A DNA stretch of 63,416 nucleotides from an uncultured Gemmiger sp. (GCA_944388125.1 CALXHO010000008.1:1-63416); one strand, 5' to 3'. Counted from the first letter of the stretch, positions 16,346-25,667 are shown. Numbers and translations are program-made. The notes: generated by a model not told the origin, from the sequence alone.

Positions 16346-17278
16346 TTATTCCAGCCCGGCGGTCTCGGGCAGGCCCAGCATGAGGTTCATGCACTGCACC
16401 GCCGCGCCGGAAGCGCCCTTGCCCAGGTTGTCAAACACTGCCGCCAGCAGCATCTGGCTGCCGTCGGGGGAGGCGGAGCAGTAGATTTCCAGCCGGTCGG
16501 TGCCCGCCATCTGGTTGGCGGCCAGGAAACCGGGAACCTCGCCCAGGGGATGGACGGTGATCTGGCTCTGGCCTGCGTAGTAGCCTGCCAGCGCCCGGGC
16601 GATCTCCTCCGCCGGGGTTTTGAGCAGTTCCATGTGCAGGGGCAGCAGCGACTCCATGCCGCAGTAGTAGTCGGCCACCACCGGCACAAAGACGGGGGGC
16701 TTGGTCAGGCCGCACACCGCCTGCATCTCGGGCAGGTGCTTGTGGTGGAGGGCAAGGCCGTAGCTGCGGGGGCTGTCCAGGGCCTTGTCCCGGCCCTCGG
16801 CCTCATAGTCGGCGATCATGCTCTTGCCGCCGCCGGAATACCCCGTCAGGCTGGTCAGCGAGAAGGGATAGTCGGCGGGCACCAGGCCCATCTGGACCAG
16901 CGGCGCGGCCAGCACCGCAAAGCCGGTGGCGTGGCAGCCGGGGACGGCCACACGGTTGGCCTCCACGATGCGCTCCCGCTGGCCCGCCAGTTCGGGCAGG
17001 CCGTAGACCCAGCCCGGGGCGGTGCGGTGGGCGGTGGAGGTGTCCAGCACCCGCACCGTGTCGGGGATGAGGGGCACGATCTCCCGGGAGGCCGCGTCGG
17101 GCAGGCAGAGGAAGGTGAGGTCGGACTGGGCGATGACCGCCGCCCGGGCTTCCAGGTTCTTGCGGTCGGCCTCGGAGATGGTCAGCAGTTCCAGTTCCGG
17201 CCGTCCCGACAGACGGTCCAGAATGCGCAGGCCGGTGGTCCCGGCGGAACCATCGACAAAGATTTTATAGGTTTTCAT
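16346..17278 (-). CDS. argC: N-acetyl-gamma-glutamyl-phosphate reductase, short (type 2) form
   Basis: Reduces N-acetylglutamyl phosphate to the semialdehyde with NADPH. The 310-residue protein belongs to the shorter type 2 ArgC family: nucleotide-binding start DGSAGTTGLRI (9-19), catalytic Cys115 in VPGCHATGF, and SLTGYSGGGKSMI. It opens the argCJBDF operon. AGGAGG lies 7 nt before the ATG at 17278. No clear promoter or ArgR box lies directly upstream; a candidate promoter is about 450 bases away. Confidence 0.95.
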   Translation of the reverse strand: MKTYKIFVDGSAGTTGLRILDRLSGRPELELLTISEADRKNLEARAAVIAQSDLTFLCLPDAASREIVPLIPDTVRVLDTSTAHRTAPGWVYGLPELAGQRERIVEANRVAVPGCHATGFAVLAAPLVQMGLVPADYPFSLTSLTGYSGGGKSMIADYEAEGRDKALDSPRSYGLALHHKHLPEMQAVCGLTKPPVFVPVVADYYCGMESLLPLHMELLKTPAEEIARALAGYYAGQSQITVHPLGEVPGFLAANQMAGTDRLEIYCSASPDGSQMLLAAVFDNLGKGASGAAVQCMNLMLGLPETAGLE

Positions 17279-17783
17279 GAGATTTCCTCCTGAAAAAGGC
17301 GATACGGACAATGGGAAAGAGTGGTGCCGGAAAGCGGCAACAATTTTTTTAAGCAGCGGCAGGGGCAGGCATTCTTCTTTCGTCACCGAAAGAAGAATCA
17401 AGAAAGGTGCCACCGTTTCGACGCGGTGCGGCGGGGCAAGGTGGCGGCATACCATCAATCATCACCTGTCCGGTGATGAAAAACAGAGGAACGTCCATCT
17501 CCGGCCTAAGTGCCGCCTGTGCGGCGGTTGGCCTCCGAAACGGCGCCTGCGGGCGCCAGTCGCTCATCGCTCCGGCCGTTGCCGGCACTGCGCCTGTGGC
17601 GCAGACTTGCGATATGATCGCTCGGGCCGGCAACCCCTGGACCCCGCAATAAGGCAAACTGCTGCTGGCCGAGCGGCGGCATCTCCCAGGTCCACCTTGC
17701 GGGCCTGGGGGAAAAGCCTTTCTCTGATTGCAGTAAAGGTTACGGCAACTGCCAAAAACTGGACATTTTCGGCGGGGAAAGGC
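17279..17783. other. 505-bp intergenic region between argH and argC
   Basis: No gene is supported here. It contains a perfect 12-bp hairpin with a 4-nt loop at 17371-17398 (arms ATTCTTCTTTCG and CGAAAGAAGAAT), several GC-rich partial hairpins between 17500 and 17640, and a minus-strand promoter candidate TTGGCA (17750-17755), 17 nt, TGCAAT (17727-17732). If used, that promoter would give argC a leader of about 440 nt. The hairpin lacks an adjacent T run, so I do not call it a terminator. Confidence 0.4.
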
Positions 17784-19166
17784 TTACTGTTCCGCCAGCT
17801 TGGCACGCACTTTGGCGATCTGGTCCAGAACGCTGGCTTTGGCGGGGCCGCCGTAGCTGGTGCGGCCCTCGCAGCAGGTGGTCAGGTCGATGGCGTGGTA
17901 GACGTCCTCCTCAAACAGCGGGCTGTAAGTCTTGAACTCCTCCAGCGTCAGCTCCTCCAGCGTCTTGTCGGCGGCGATGCAGGCGGCCACCATGGTGCCG
18001 GTGCACTTGTAGGCATCCCGGAAGGGCATGCCCTTCTTGGTCAGGTAGTCGGCGCAGTCGGTGGCGTTGATGAAGCCCTTGGCCGCCGCCCGGCGCATAT
18101 TCTCGGGCAGGGGGCGCATGGTGTCCAGCATGGGGGTCAGGGTGCGCAGGCAGAGGGCCAGGGTATCGGCGGCGTCGAACACCGCCTCCTTGTCCTCCTG
18201 CATATCCTTGTCGTAAGCCAGGGGGATGCCCTTCATCATGACCAGCAGCGTGTTCAAATCGCCGTAGACCCGGCCGGTCTTGCCGCGGATGAGCTCGGTG
18301 ACGTCGGGGTTTTTCTTCTGGGGCATGATGGACGAACCGGTGGTGAAGGCGTCGTCCAGCTCCACGAACTTGAACTCCCAGCTGCACCACAGGATGATCT
18401 CCTCCGACAGACGGGAGAGGTGCATCATGCAGGTGGCCACCGCCGAGACGAACTCGATGCAGAAATCCCGGTCGGACACGCCGTCGATGGAGTTGGCACA
18501 GGGGGCGTCAAAGCCCAGCTCCCGGGCGGTGTAGTCCCGGTCGATGGGATAGGTGGTGCCTGCCAAGGCGCCGGAGCCCAGGGGGCACTCGGCGTTCATG
18601 CGGGCGGTGGCGTCCTGAAGGCGTCCCAGGTCCCGCAGAAGCATCCAGGCATAGGCCATGAGCTGGTGGCCGAAGGTCACCGGCTGGGCCCGCTGCAGAT
18701 GGGTGTAGCCGGGCATGACGTAGCCGGCGCCTGCCTCGGCCTGGCGGCAGATGGCTTCAATGAGCTCCCGGATGCCGGCCTGGAGGGCTTCGCTCTCATC
18801 CCGCATCCACAGGCGGATGTCCAGGGCCACCTGGTCGTTGCGGCTGCGTCCGGTGTGCAGGCGCTTGCCCGCGTCGCCCACCCGGGCGGTGAGGGTCTGC
18901 TCCACAAAGGTGTGGACGTCCTCGGCGGCGGGGTCGATTTCCAGCGCCCCCGAGTGCAGGTCGGCCAGGATGCCTTTGAGACCCTTGTGGATGTCCTCCA
19001 CGTCCCGGGCGGAGATGATGCCCTGGCGGCCCAGCATGGCCGAATGCACCATGCTGCCCCGGATGTCCTGCTCGATCATGCGGGCGTCAAAGCGGATCGA
19101 GGAATTGAAGTCGTTGACACGGCTGTCGACCGCCTTGCTTGCGCGGCCCTGCCAAAGTTGCGGCAT
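17784..19166 (-). CDS. argH: argininosuccinate lyase
   Basis: Splits argininosuccinate into arginine and fumarate, the last step of arginine synthesis. The 460-residue protein has the superfamily signature GSSIMPQKKNPD, the active-site segments HTGRSRNDQVALDIRLW and GYTHLQRAQPVTFGHQL, and normal length. The ATG at 19166 follows AGGAGG with 8 nt spacing. It lies 96 bases downstream of argG in the same direction, with no terminator seen between, so both likely share the ArgR-controlled argG promoter. Confidence 0.97.
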   Translation of the reverse strand: MPQLWQGRASKAVDSRVNDFNSSIRFDARMIEQDIRGSMVHSAMLGRQGIISARDVEDIHKGLKGILADLHSGALEIDPAAEDVHTFVEQTLTARVGDAGKRLHTGRSRNDQVALDIRLWMRDESEALQAGIRELIEAICRQAEAGAGYVMPGYTHLQRAQPVTFGHQLMAYAWMLLRDLGRLQDATARMNAECPLGSGALAGTTYPIDRDYTARELGFDAPCANSIDGVSDRDFCIEFVSAVATCMMHLSRLSEEIILWCSWEFKFVELDDAFTTGSSIMPQKKNPDVTELIRGKTGRVYGDLNTLLVMMKGIPLAYDKDMQEDKEAVFDAADTLALCLRTLTPMLDTMRPLPENMRRAAAKGFINATDCADYLTKKGMPFRDAYKCTGTMVAACIAADKTLEELTLEEFKTYSPLFEEDVYHAIDLTTCCEGRTSYGGPAKASVLDQIAKVRAKLAEQ

Positions 19167-19262
19167 GTGGAACCCTCCTGATTGGTTGTTGATGGGAAAC
19201 GACAAACCGCCCGGAGCGGGCAGCGCCCCGGGACGGCTTGCAAAAATATTACGGTTCAGCGA

Positions 19263-20501
19263 TTATTTGGTCTCCGGCCACTTTTTGGCGAGCTTGGCGC
19301 GCTCGGCAATGGGCAGGCCGAACAGATTGATGAAGCCGTTGGCGTCGGCCTGGTTGTAATCCTCATCCTCGCCGAAGGAAGCGGTCTGCTCATCGTAGAG
19401 GGTGTAGGGGCTGGTGACGCCGGCATTGATCATGTTGCCCTTGTACAGCTTGAGGGTCACATCGCCGGTGACGGTCTTCTGCAGATCGTCGGTGAAAGCG
19501 CAGATGGCTTCCCGCAGGGGGGTGAACCACTGGCCGTTGTAGACGATGTCGCCCATCTTCTGGGCAATGATCTCCTTGAAGTGGAAGCTCTCCTTGTCCA
19601 GGGTGATGGTCTCCAGGACGTTGTGGGCCTTGTACAGGATGGCACCGCCGGGAGTCTCGTAGACGCCGCGGCTCTTCATGCCGACCAGCCGGTTCTCTAC
19701 GATGTCCAGCAGGCCGATGCCGTTGGCGCCACCCAGCTTGTTCAGGTACTCGATGAGGCTGACGCCGTCCATCTCCTTGCCGTCCACCGCGGTGGGGATG
19801 CCCTTCTCAAAGTGGATGGTGACGTAGGTGGGGGTGTCGGGGGCCTGCTCGGGGCTGACGCCCAGCTCCAGAAAGCCGGGCTTGTTGTACTGGGGCTCGT
19901 TCTTGGGATCTTCCAGGTCCAGGCCCTCGTGGCTCAGATGCCACAGGTTCTTGTCCTTGGAGTAGTTGGTCTCACGGTTGATCTTCAGGGGAACGTTGTG
20001 AGCCTCGGCGTAGTCGATCTCCTCGTCACGGCTCTTGATGTCCCACTCCCGCCAGGGGGCGATGATGGCCATGTCGGGGGCCAGGGCCTTGAGGGTCAGC
20101 TCAAAACGGACCTGGTCGTTGCCCTTGCCGGTGCAGCCGTGGCAGATGGCGTCGGCGCCTTCTTTAATGGCGATCTCGGCCAGGGCCTTGGCGATGCAGG
20201 GACGGGCGTGGCTGGTGCCCAGCAGGTAATCCTCATACTTGGCGTCGGCCTTGAGGCAGGGCCAGATGAAGTCCTCCACATACTCCTTCTTCAGGTCGAG
20301 GACGTACAGCTTGGAGGCGCCGGTCTTTTTGGCTTTTTCCTCCAGGCCGTCCAGCTCGGTGCCCTGGCCCACGTCGCCGGAGACGGCGACGACCTCGCAG
20401 TTGTTATAGTTTTCCTTCAGCCAGGGAATGATGATGGAAGTATCCAGACCGCCCGAGTAGGCCAGCACGACTTTTTTGATGTCCTGTTTCGATTTCTTCA
20501 T
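19263..20501 (-). CDS. argG: argininosuccinate synthase
   Basis: Joins citrulline and aspartate using ATP. The 412-residue protein carries the PP-loop AYSGGLDTS (14-22) and the citrulline and aspartate-binding segments [16 protein letters not shown] and [14 protein letters not shown]. Length is normal for type I ArgG. GGGAGAGG lies before the ATG at 20501. Upstream are a good promoter and an ARG box that overlaps the transcript start, so repression by ArgR with arginine is likely. Confidence 0.97.
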   Translation of the reverse strand: MKKSKQDIKKVVLAYSGGLDTSIIIPWLKENYNNCEVVAVSGDVGQGTELDGLEEKAKKTGASKLYVLDLKKEYVEDFIWPCLKADAKYEDYLLGTSHARPCIAKALAEIAIKEGADAICHGCTGKGNDQVRFELTLKALAPDMAIIAPWREWDIKSRDEEIDYAEAHNVPLKINRETNYSKDKNLWHLSHEGLDLEDPKNEPQYNKPGFLELGVSPEQAPDTPTYVTIHFEKGIPTAVDGKEMDGVSLIEYLNKLGGANGIGLLDIVENRLVGMKSRGVYETPGGAILYKAHNVLETITLDKESFHFKEIIAQKMGDIVYNGQWFTPLREAICAFTDDLQKTVTGDVTLKLYKGNMINAGVTSPYTLYDEQTASFGEDEDYNQADANGFINLFGLPIAERAKLAKKWPETK

Positions 20502-20539
20502 AACAAATCCCTCTCCCGTCTATCGCTCAGAAATGAGTT

Positions 20540-20553
20540 TGAATAAATATTCA
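20540..20553. promoter_or_regulatory. ARG box (ArgR operator) at argG
   Basis: TGAATAAATATTCA matches the arginine repressor half-sites TGAAT/ATTCA. It lies a few bases downstream of the argG -10 and would block transcription. A second, poorer candidate (TGCATAAAATATTCA) lies at 20699-20713. The argR gene itself is not in the window. Confidence 0.8.
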
Positions 20554-20565
20554 TTGCATGTTTTT

Positions 20566-20594
20566 ATTATAATCTGGATTGCGCAAATTGCAAG
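20566..20594 (-). promoter_or_regulatory. argG promoter
   Basis: On the minus strand the -10 is a perfect TATAAT (20566-20571). The -35 is TTGCAA (20588-20593) with 16 nt spacing, or CTTGCA with 17 nt. The rest of 20595-20748 is AT-rich and holds no gene. Confidence 0.7.
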
Positions 20595-20748
20595 ACGGCA
20601 TTTTCCACAAACTGACAAGAATATACCATACAAATTTATGCACTTTGCTTGCAATGCGCGCACCGCAGTCTGCAAAAGGCGGATAGAATTGCATGATATG
20701 CATAAAATATTCATTTTGGGACGCAAAAAACGCAGGGACGGTCCCCTC

Positions 20749-20777
20749 TTGCGCATTGGGGCCCCATCCCGTATACT
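20749..20777 (+). promoter_or_regulatory. promoter of the CorA-type transporter gene
   Basis: TTGCGC (20749-20754), 17 nt, TATACT (20772-20777). A leader of about 160 nt separates it from the coding region. I looked for an M-box and do not see one. Confidence 0.55.
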
Positions 20778-20943
20778 GATAAGGATGGGCGAAAGCGCGG
20801 GTACCACAGGAAAACAGAGGCTTTGCAAAAACTGCGAAGCATCGCAGTCAGGCTTGTGGGGCTTTGTTTTGGTGGGCAACCGCGCGGAATCTGCCCCGGA
20901 AAAAACGACCGTAACAGACGGCGGAATGGCGGTGTATCCGGTT

Positions 20944-21885
20944 ATGATGAAGATCTATCGAACCAAAGACCAGCAGCTGACCCGGGAGGACAATTTCGAG
21001 GAAGGCTGCTGGATCTGTATGACCGCCCCCTCCCAGGAGGAGATCCGCAAGGTGGCCACCTCCCTGGACATTGAGCCCGCCGACCTGCAGGCCGCCCTCG
21101 ACGCCGAGGAAAGCGCCCGCATCTCGCTGGAGGACGGCTACACCCTCATCCTGGTGGACATCCCCAGCCAGGAAAAAGGCTCGGGGGAGGGAGTCTACAC
21201 CACCATCCCCCTGGGCATCCTGCTCACCCAGCAGATGATCGTCACCGTCTGTTCGGTGGAGACGCCGGTGCTGGCGGATTTCGCCGCCTGCCGGGTGCGG
21301 GGGTTCTCCACCCGCAAAAAGATGCGCTTTGTCTACCAGATCCTCTACCGGGCGGCCAGCATCTACCAGCTGGAGCTGCGCCTCATCGACCGCCGCCGGC
21401 AGGCCATCGAGATGAACCTGTCCGGGACCCTGCGGGACAAGGACCTGATGGAACTGCACCGCCTGGAATCCACCCTGGTCTACTTTGCCACCAGTTTGCG
21501 GGCCAACAACACCGTCATGGACCGGCTGACCCGGTACAAGCGGCTGGAACAGTACCCCGACGACCGGGAACTGCTGGACGACGTCATCGTCGAGCTGCGC
21601 CAGGCCATTGAGATGACCAGCATCTACCGGGACGATATCAAAGGTACCCGGGAGCTGTTCTCCTCCATCCTGGACAACCGTCTGAACAACGCCATGAAAT
21701 ACCTGACCTCGGTCACCCTCATCATGGCAGTCCCCACGGTCATCTCGGGACTGTACGGCATGAACGTCAACGCCGACAGCATGCCCTTTGTCTCCAGCGG
21801 CAGTGCCTTCGGCATTGTCTGCGGCATCATCCTGCTGGTGTGCGCGGGGGCGGCCTGGGCGCTGCACCGCAACCACATGCTGTGA
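20944..21885 (+). CDS. CorA-family divalent cation transporter
   Basis: The protein of about 313 residues should form a pentameric magnesium or related metal channel in the membrane. The long cytoplasmic part holds a predicted coiled stretch rich in charged residues. Two C-terminal helices follow, and the diagnostic motif YGMNV stands at the end of the first one. Wording such as MMKIYRTKDQQLTREDNFEEGCW resembles clostridial CorA starts. No good ribosome site marks the start: ATG codons at 20926, 20944 and 20947 are all possible, and 20944 is chosen by family similarity. It diverges from argG. Confidence 0.88.
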   Translation: MMKIYRTKDQQLTREDNFEEGCWICMTAPSQEEIRKVATSLDIEPADLQAALDAEESARISLEDGYTLILVDIPSQEKGSGEGVYTTIPLGILLTQQMIVTVCSVETPVLADFAACRVRGFSTRKKMRFVYQILYRAASIYQLELRLIDRRRQAIEMNLSGTLRDKDLMELHRLESTLVYFATSLRANNTVMDRLTRYKRLEQYPDDRELLDDVIVELRQAIEMTSIYRDDIKGTRELFSSILDNRLNNAMKYLTSVTLIMAVPTVISGLYGMNVNADSMPFVSSGSAFGIVCGIILLVCAGAAWALHRNHML

Positions 21886-21911
21886 TTGGCACATGATTAT
21901 AAAGAACATCC

Positions 21912-21963
21912 GGCTCCGCCCGGCGGAAAGGCAGACAAAATCCTTTTCCCGGCGGGGCCTTTT
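21912..21963 (+). terminator. probable terminator after the CorA gene
   Basis: GGCTCCGCC (21912-21920) and GGCGGGGCC (21951-21959) pair with one wobble and are followed by TTTT. The loop is long and has competing folds. Confidence 0.5.
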
Positions 21964-22016
21964 GTGTAACAGGGCGGCGCAAAATCCGTCCTTACAGGTA
22001 GAAAGGAGGGATCGGT

Positions 22017-22574
22017 GTGGAGGATCACGCCATTGTGGAACTCTACTTTGCCCGGAATGAGAATGCCATTGCGGAGACGGCGAAAAAATTCGGCGCCTAC
22101 TGCCGGACCATCGCCTACAACATTCTGGCCAGCCGCCGGGACGCCGAGGAATGTGAGAACGACACCTGGCTGGCGGCCTGGAACAGCATTCCCCCCAACC
22201 GCCCGGGACGGCTGGCGCCCTATCTGGGGCGGATCACCCGCAATCTTGCCCTGGACCGCCACGACCACGACACCGCCCAGAAGCGGGGCGGCACCCTGGG
22301 CGGGGTATTGCTGGAGCTGGACGAATGCCTGCCCGCTCCCGGCACGGTGGCCGACCATGCGGAGGCCGCCGAGACCGCCCGGCAGATCAGCGCCTTTCTG
22401 CGCACTTTGCCGGAGGAGACGCGGGGGATCTTTCTGCGCCGGTACTGGTACTGCGACGCCACGGCGGACATTGCAAAGCGCTACCATGTGAGCGAGAGCA
22501 AGGTCCGGGTGACGCTGCACCGGGTGCGGGGCAAACTGAAACACTATCTGGAACAGGAGGGGGTGTGTCTGTGA
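22017..22574 (+). CDS. ECF-type RNA polymerase sigma factor
   Basis: The 185-residue protein has sigma region 2 (AYNILASRRDAEECENDTWLAAWNSIPP) and region 4 (ADIAKRYHVSESKVRVTLHRVRGKLKHYLEQ), without regions 1 and 3, as in ECF sigma factors. It would direct RNA polymerase to a small regulon. The start is GTG at 22017 with AAAGGAGG at 22002-22009. It overlaps the next gene as GTGA, so the two are co-translated; that neighbour is a single-pass membrane protein and probably its regulator. Confidence 0.93.
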   Translation: MEDHAIVELYFARNENAIAETAKKFGAYCRTIAYNILASRRDAEECENDTWLAAWNSIPPNRPGRLAPYLGRITRNLALDRHDHDTAQKRGGTLGGVLLELDECLPAPGTVADHAEAAETARQISAFLRTLPEETRGIFLRRYWYCDATADIAKRYHVSESKVRVTLHRVRGKLKHYLEQEGVCL

Positions 22575-23926
22575 ACGCACGGGATTTGTTTGAAGCCATG
22601 GGTATGGTGGACGAGGACCTGGTGGAGGCGGCGGACGCCGACCTTCCCCGCCCGGCCTGGACGCCGGTGAAGATTCTGCGCCGGGCGCTGCCCGCGGCGG
22701 CCTGCGTCTGCCTGGCGGGGGCGGCGGTGCTGGCCTGGAGCCGGGGCTACTTTGCCCCCAAGGGCGGAATGTCCATGGACAGCCAGCTGACCACGGGAGC
22801 CACTGAGCCCGAAGCTGCCGCCGCCCAGGAACCCGCCCAGAACGCGACCCAGGACGCCGCCCCCTATGACGCCAACGAGGGCGCGGCGGAAAGGAGCACG
22901 GCGGCCCTGGGCATTCCCCAGGAAATCGGGGAGAAGATCACCCCCACCTCCGGGGCGGGGAGCAGCGCCGCCTGGATGGCCTATGATGTGAGCGAGCTCC
23001 TCCGGGAGGACCCCCTGGACGGACAGCTGCCCGAGACGCTGGCCGTCTACCGGGGGACCCTGGCGGGGCGCTGCCTGAACACCGACGCCATGACCGATAC
23101 CCTGCAATCCGCCCTGACGGCCCTGGGGTACGACGCCTCCCTGGCGGAGGATGCCCGGCTGACCACCGGCTATGACCAGGAATCCACCCGGGACCCCCAG
23201 GCGGTGGCAAAAAGCCTGTATGAAAAGTTCGGCATCGGAAGCGAGCTGGACTACTGGTCGGGCATCGCCCAGCTGACGGTGACGCTGCCCGACGGCGGCA
23301 TCCTTTCCATCAACAACGAGCTGACCCTGGACATCACCCTGACCGGGGAGGAGACCGGGGCCCTCACCGATGCGCAGGCTGCCGAAGAGGCCGATACCAT
23401 CCTCAAGGCCAACGCCGGTCTGCTGGATGCCCTGGGGGGCTACGACGCCCTGGGCCTGACCGGAGGCGACTACTCCTACGACGGCAGCAGCCGGCAGCTG
23501 TGGGCCGTGCTGTACCGCACCGGGGAGACCCCGTCGGAACAGCTGGCAGGGTACGACCTGGCCCAGGCGAGCTTCCAAGCCGACGGGACGGGCAAACTGC
23601 TCATCCTCACCCTGCCCGGGGCCGCCCTGGCGGAGAGCGTGGGGGAGTACCCCCTCATCTCCCGGGAAGAGGCAGCCGCCCTGCTGGCCGACGGCAGCTA
23701 TCTGAACGCCCAGTATGACGAGTCCGCCCCCGCCGCGGAGGACATTGCCGGGGCGGAGAGCTACCTCTGCTATACCGGCGGCCGGGCCCTCTACTACGTG
23801 CCCATGTGGTGCTTTGTCATCGACGAGGGAGAGCGGGAGAACACCGCCGACGGCCTCCACTCCTACCGTCCCTACTACGTGCCTGCCGTCTCCCTGGATA
23901 CCCTGGGGACACTTCTTGCCGATTGA
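22571..23926 (+). CDS. membrane-anchored partner of the ECF sigma factor, putative anti-sigma
   Basis: The 451-residue protein has a short cytoplasmic part of about 38 residues (NARDLFEAMGMVDEDLVEAADA), one transmembrane helix (ALPAAACVCLAGAAVLAW), a low-complexity Ala/Gln/Thr linker and a large outer domain of about 340 residues. The cytoplasmic part lacks the zinc-binding His and Cys residues of ZAS anti-sigma domains, so the assignment rests on the overlapping gene arrangement and topology. The outer domain may sense an envelope signal; I recognise no enzyme motif in it. GTG start at 22571, with AGGAGG shortly before. Confidence 0.7.
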   Translation: MNARDLFEAMGMVDEDLVEAADADLPRPAWTPVKILRRALPAAACVCLAGAAVLAWSRGYFAPKGGMSMDSQLTTGATEPEAAAAQEPAQNATQDAAPYDANEGAAERSTAALGIPQEIGEKITPTSGAGSSAAWMAYDVSELLREDPLDGQLPETLAVYRGTLAGRCLNTDAMTDTLQSALTALGYDASLAEDARLTTGYDQESTRDPQAVAKSLYEKFGIGSELDYWSGIAQLTVTLPDGGILSINNELTLDITLTGEETGALTDAQAAEEADTILKANAGLLDALGGYDALGLTGGDYSYDGSSRQLWAVLYRTGETPSEQLAGYDLAQASFQADGTGKLLILTLPGAALAESVGEYPLISREEAAALLADGSYLNAQYDESAPAAEDIAGAESYLCYTGGRALYYVPMWCFVIDEGERENTADGLHSYRPYYVPAVSLDTLGTLLAD

Positions 23927-23964
23927 CCGCCCGGTCAACAGGCTGTTTCTGAAAACAACAAACA

Positions 23965-24012
23965 CAGCCGCCCGCCTTTGACGCATCTGCCAAAGGCGGG
24001 CGGCTGATTTTG
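23965..24012. terminator. bidirectional terminator
   Basis: AGCCGCCCGCCTTTG and CAAAGGCGGGCGGCT form a perfect 15-bp stem with a 10-nt loop, then GATTTT. It separates the sigma-factor operon from the convergent methyltransferase gene. Confidence 0.85.
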
Positions 24013-24039
24013 TATATTGTGTCGAAGCCGGGCGGCAGA

Positions 24040-24732
24040 TTATCCCCGGCCGGGGCCGTAGGACACCCCTGCCCGGACGATGAGGTCCGGCTCCCACCGC
24101 AGGCCGGGGCGGCGGTCCTTCTGGGCTTCCACCAGAAAGAGCCAGGGGGCCTTGTCGGGGGCGGCCCGCACCAGCTGCACCCGCTTGGGTTCCAGCCCGG
24201 CGGCGCACAGGGCGGCAAAGACGGCGGCCATCTGTTCCGGCCGCTGGCAGAGGGCCAGCTTGCCCCCGCTCTGGAGCAGGCGGGCAGCGCAGGCGGCCAC
24301 GTCGGCGGTGGTGCAGAGGTCGTCGTGGCGGGCGGCGGCCCGGCGGGGGTCGCTGCTGCGGAATCCCCCGGTGAAATAGGGCGGGTTGCAGGCCGCCACG
24401 GCGTAGCTGTTTTTCTCGGGGCCGGAGAGGGCGTAGTCCCGCAGGTCGCCCTGCACCGGCAGGATGTGGGCGGCGTCGGGGCTGTTTTCCCCCACCCCGG
24501 CAGCGCAGAGGCCGTGGGCGGCGGGGTCGATCTCCAGCGCCAGACAGCGGCCCCGGTGTCCTGCGTCGTGCCAGGCCAGGGAGACGATGCCGCAGCCGCT
24601 GCACAGGTCGGCGGCAGCCGCCCCCGGGCGGGGCTGGAGAAACCGGGCCAGCAGCAGGGCGTCGGTGCCGAAGGTCGCCCCTGGCCCGGTGAGGACTTTG
24701 GTGCCGTGGTCTAAAATTTCAATGTTGGGCAT
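24040..24732 (-). CDS. TrmN6/YfiC-like N6-adenine methyltransferase
   Basis: The 230-residue Rossmann-fold enzyme has motif I DLCSGCGIVSL (42-52), an acidic SAM-ribose contact in LALEIDP, and the catalytic NPPY (116-119) of N6-adenine or N4-cytosine methylases. The start GTKVLTGPGATFGTDALLLA is typical of the tRNA1(Val) A37 methylase group. The likely substrate is therefore tRNA adenine, but the N-glutamine methylases also use NPPY. Downstream and co-directional with aroD, gap 31 bp. Confidence 0.82.
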   Translation of the reverse strand: MPNIEILDHGTKVLTGPGATFGTDALLLARFLQPRPGAAAADLCSGCGIVSLAWHDAGHRGRCLALEIDPAAHGLCAAGVGENSPDAAHILPVQGDLRDYALSGPEKNSYAVAACNPPYFTGGFRSSDPRRAAARHDDLCTTADVAACAARLLQSGGKLALCQRPEQMAAVFAALCAAGLEPKRVQLVRAAPDKAPWLFLVEAQKDRRPGLRWEPDLIVRAGVSYGPGRG

Positions 24733-24763
24733 GGCGGCTCCTTTGAGGGAAATTTTGCAGGCA

Positions 24764-25546
24764 TCAGCCGTTCAGGCAGGCGTCCAGGGCGTCCAGGGCC
24801 TGGCGCAGGGCGGCGGCGTCGGGCTGGCCGGGGGCGGAGGACACCCCCGCCGTGCCGAAGGTGGCCGCCGACCCGAAAGCCCCGCCGCACACCCGGGTCA
24901 CAGCCCCCAGAGGGCCCATGGCCATGGTGATGAGTGGCACCCCGGGCAGGGCGTCCCGGGCTTCGGCGGTGGCGGCCAGCAGCTCGGCGGCGTCGGCGGC
25001 GGTGCGGGGCATGACCGCCAGCTTGCAGATATCGGCGCCTTTCTCCGCCATGGCGCAGAGGGCGGAAACCATCTCCGCCCGGGGCGGGGTGGCGTCGAAA
25101 TCGTGCATGGAGGCCACCACCGCAGCCCCCGCGTGGTGGGCGGTGCGGCAGAGGCCGGGCAGGGCATCCCCGGCGGTGTGCAGCTCCATGTCCAGGAGGT
25201 CCGCCCGCCCGGCGGCGCACAGGGCCTCCAGCAGGGCGGCATAGTCGCCGGGGGTACAGGCACGCTCGCCCCCCTCGGCGGCGGTGCGCATGGTGACAAG
25301 GAGGGGTAGACGCTTGGGCAGGGCATCCCGCACGGCGCCCACCGCCCGGCAGAGGGCGTCGGTATCGGGCAGGGAGCCGTCCGCCTCCCGCAAAGGGTCC
25401 AGGCGCAGCTCGGCCAGGTCGGCGGCGGTGCCGGCCAGGGCTTTTGCCCGGGCGGCGGCCTCCGCCTCATGGGCGGAAAAGATGGGCACGATGATTTTGG
25501 GACGCCCCGCACCGATGCGGACCTCCCGGACACTGACAACGGACAT
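24764..25546 (-). CDS. aroD: type I 3-dehydroquinate dehydratase
   Basis: Dehydrates 3-dehydroquinate to 3-dehydroshikimate in the shikimate pathway. The 260-residue barrel has the substrate-binding ELRLD (46-50), catalytic His148 in SMHDF, and Schiff-base Lys175 in CKLAVMP, followed by the C-terminal SSAPGQ segment. Both catalytic residues are present. GGGAGGGG precedes the ATG at 25546. No other shikimate gene is nearby. A weak minus-strand promoter (TTGCCC, 18 nt, TATCCT) lies around 25583-25612. Confidence 0.93.
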   Translation of the reverse strand: MSVVSVREVRIGAGRPKIIVPIFSAHEAEAAARAKALAGTAADLAELRLDPLREADGSLPDTDALCRAVGAVRDALPKRLPLLVTMRTAAEGGERACTPGDYAALLEALCAAGRADLLDMELHTAGDALPGLCRTAHHAGAAVVASMHDFDATPPRAEMVSALCAMAEKGADICKLAVMPRTAADAAELLAATAEARDALPGVPLITMAMGPLGAVTRVCGGAFGSAATFGTAGVSSAPGQPDAAALRQALDALDACLNG

Positions 25547-25606
25547 GACAGACCCCTCCCCGGTTGGATTGCTTACCTCAAGGATAGCACACCCGCCGCC
25601 CAAAGG

Positions 25607-25667
25607 GCAAGAAAAAGCGGGGCGGCCGCACCCTCCCGGCAAAAGGGAAAGTGTGCGGCCACCCCGC
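25607..25667 (-). terminator. terminator of the copper ATPase operon
   Basis: GCGGGGCGGCCGCAC and GTGCGGCCACCCCGC form a long stem; on the minus strand CTTTTTCTT follows. It lies between acyP and aroD. Confidence 0.75.

Noticed and set aside
17371-17398. Hairpin as terminator of argH-argG
   Set aside because: No T run follows on either strand, and it is nearly 400 bases from the argH stop.
20778-20943. Magnesium riboswitch (M-box) in the CorA-type leader
   Set aside because: The leader of about 160 nt lacks the conserved M-box core and a terminator or anti-terminator pair.
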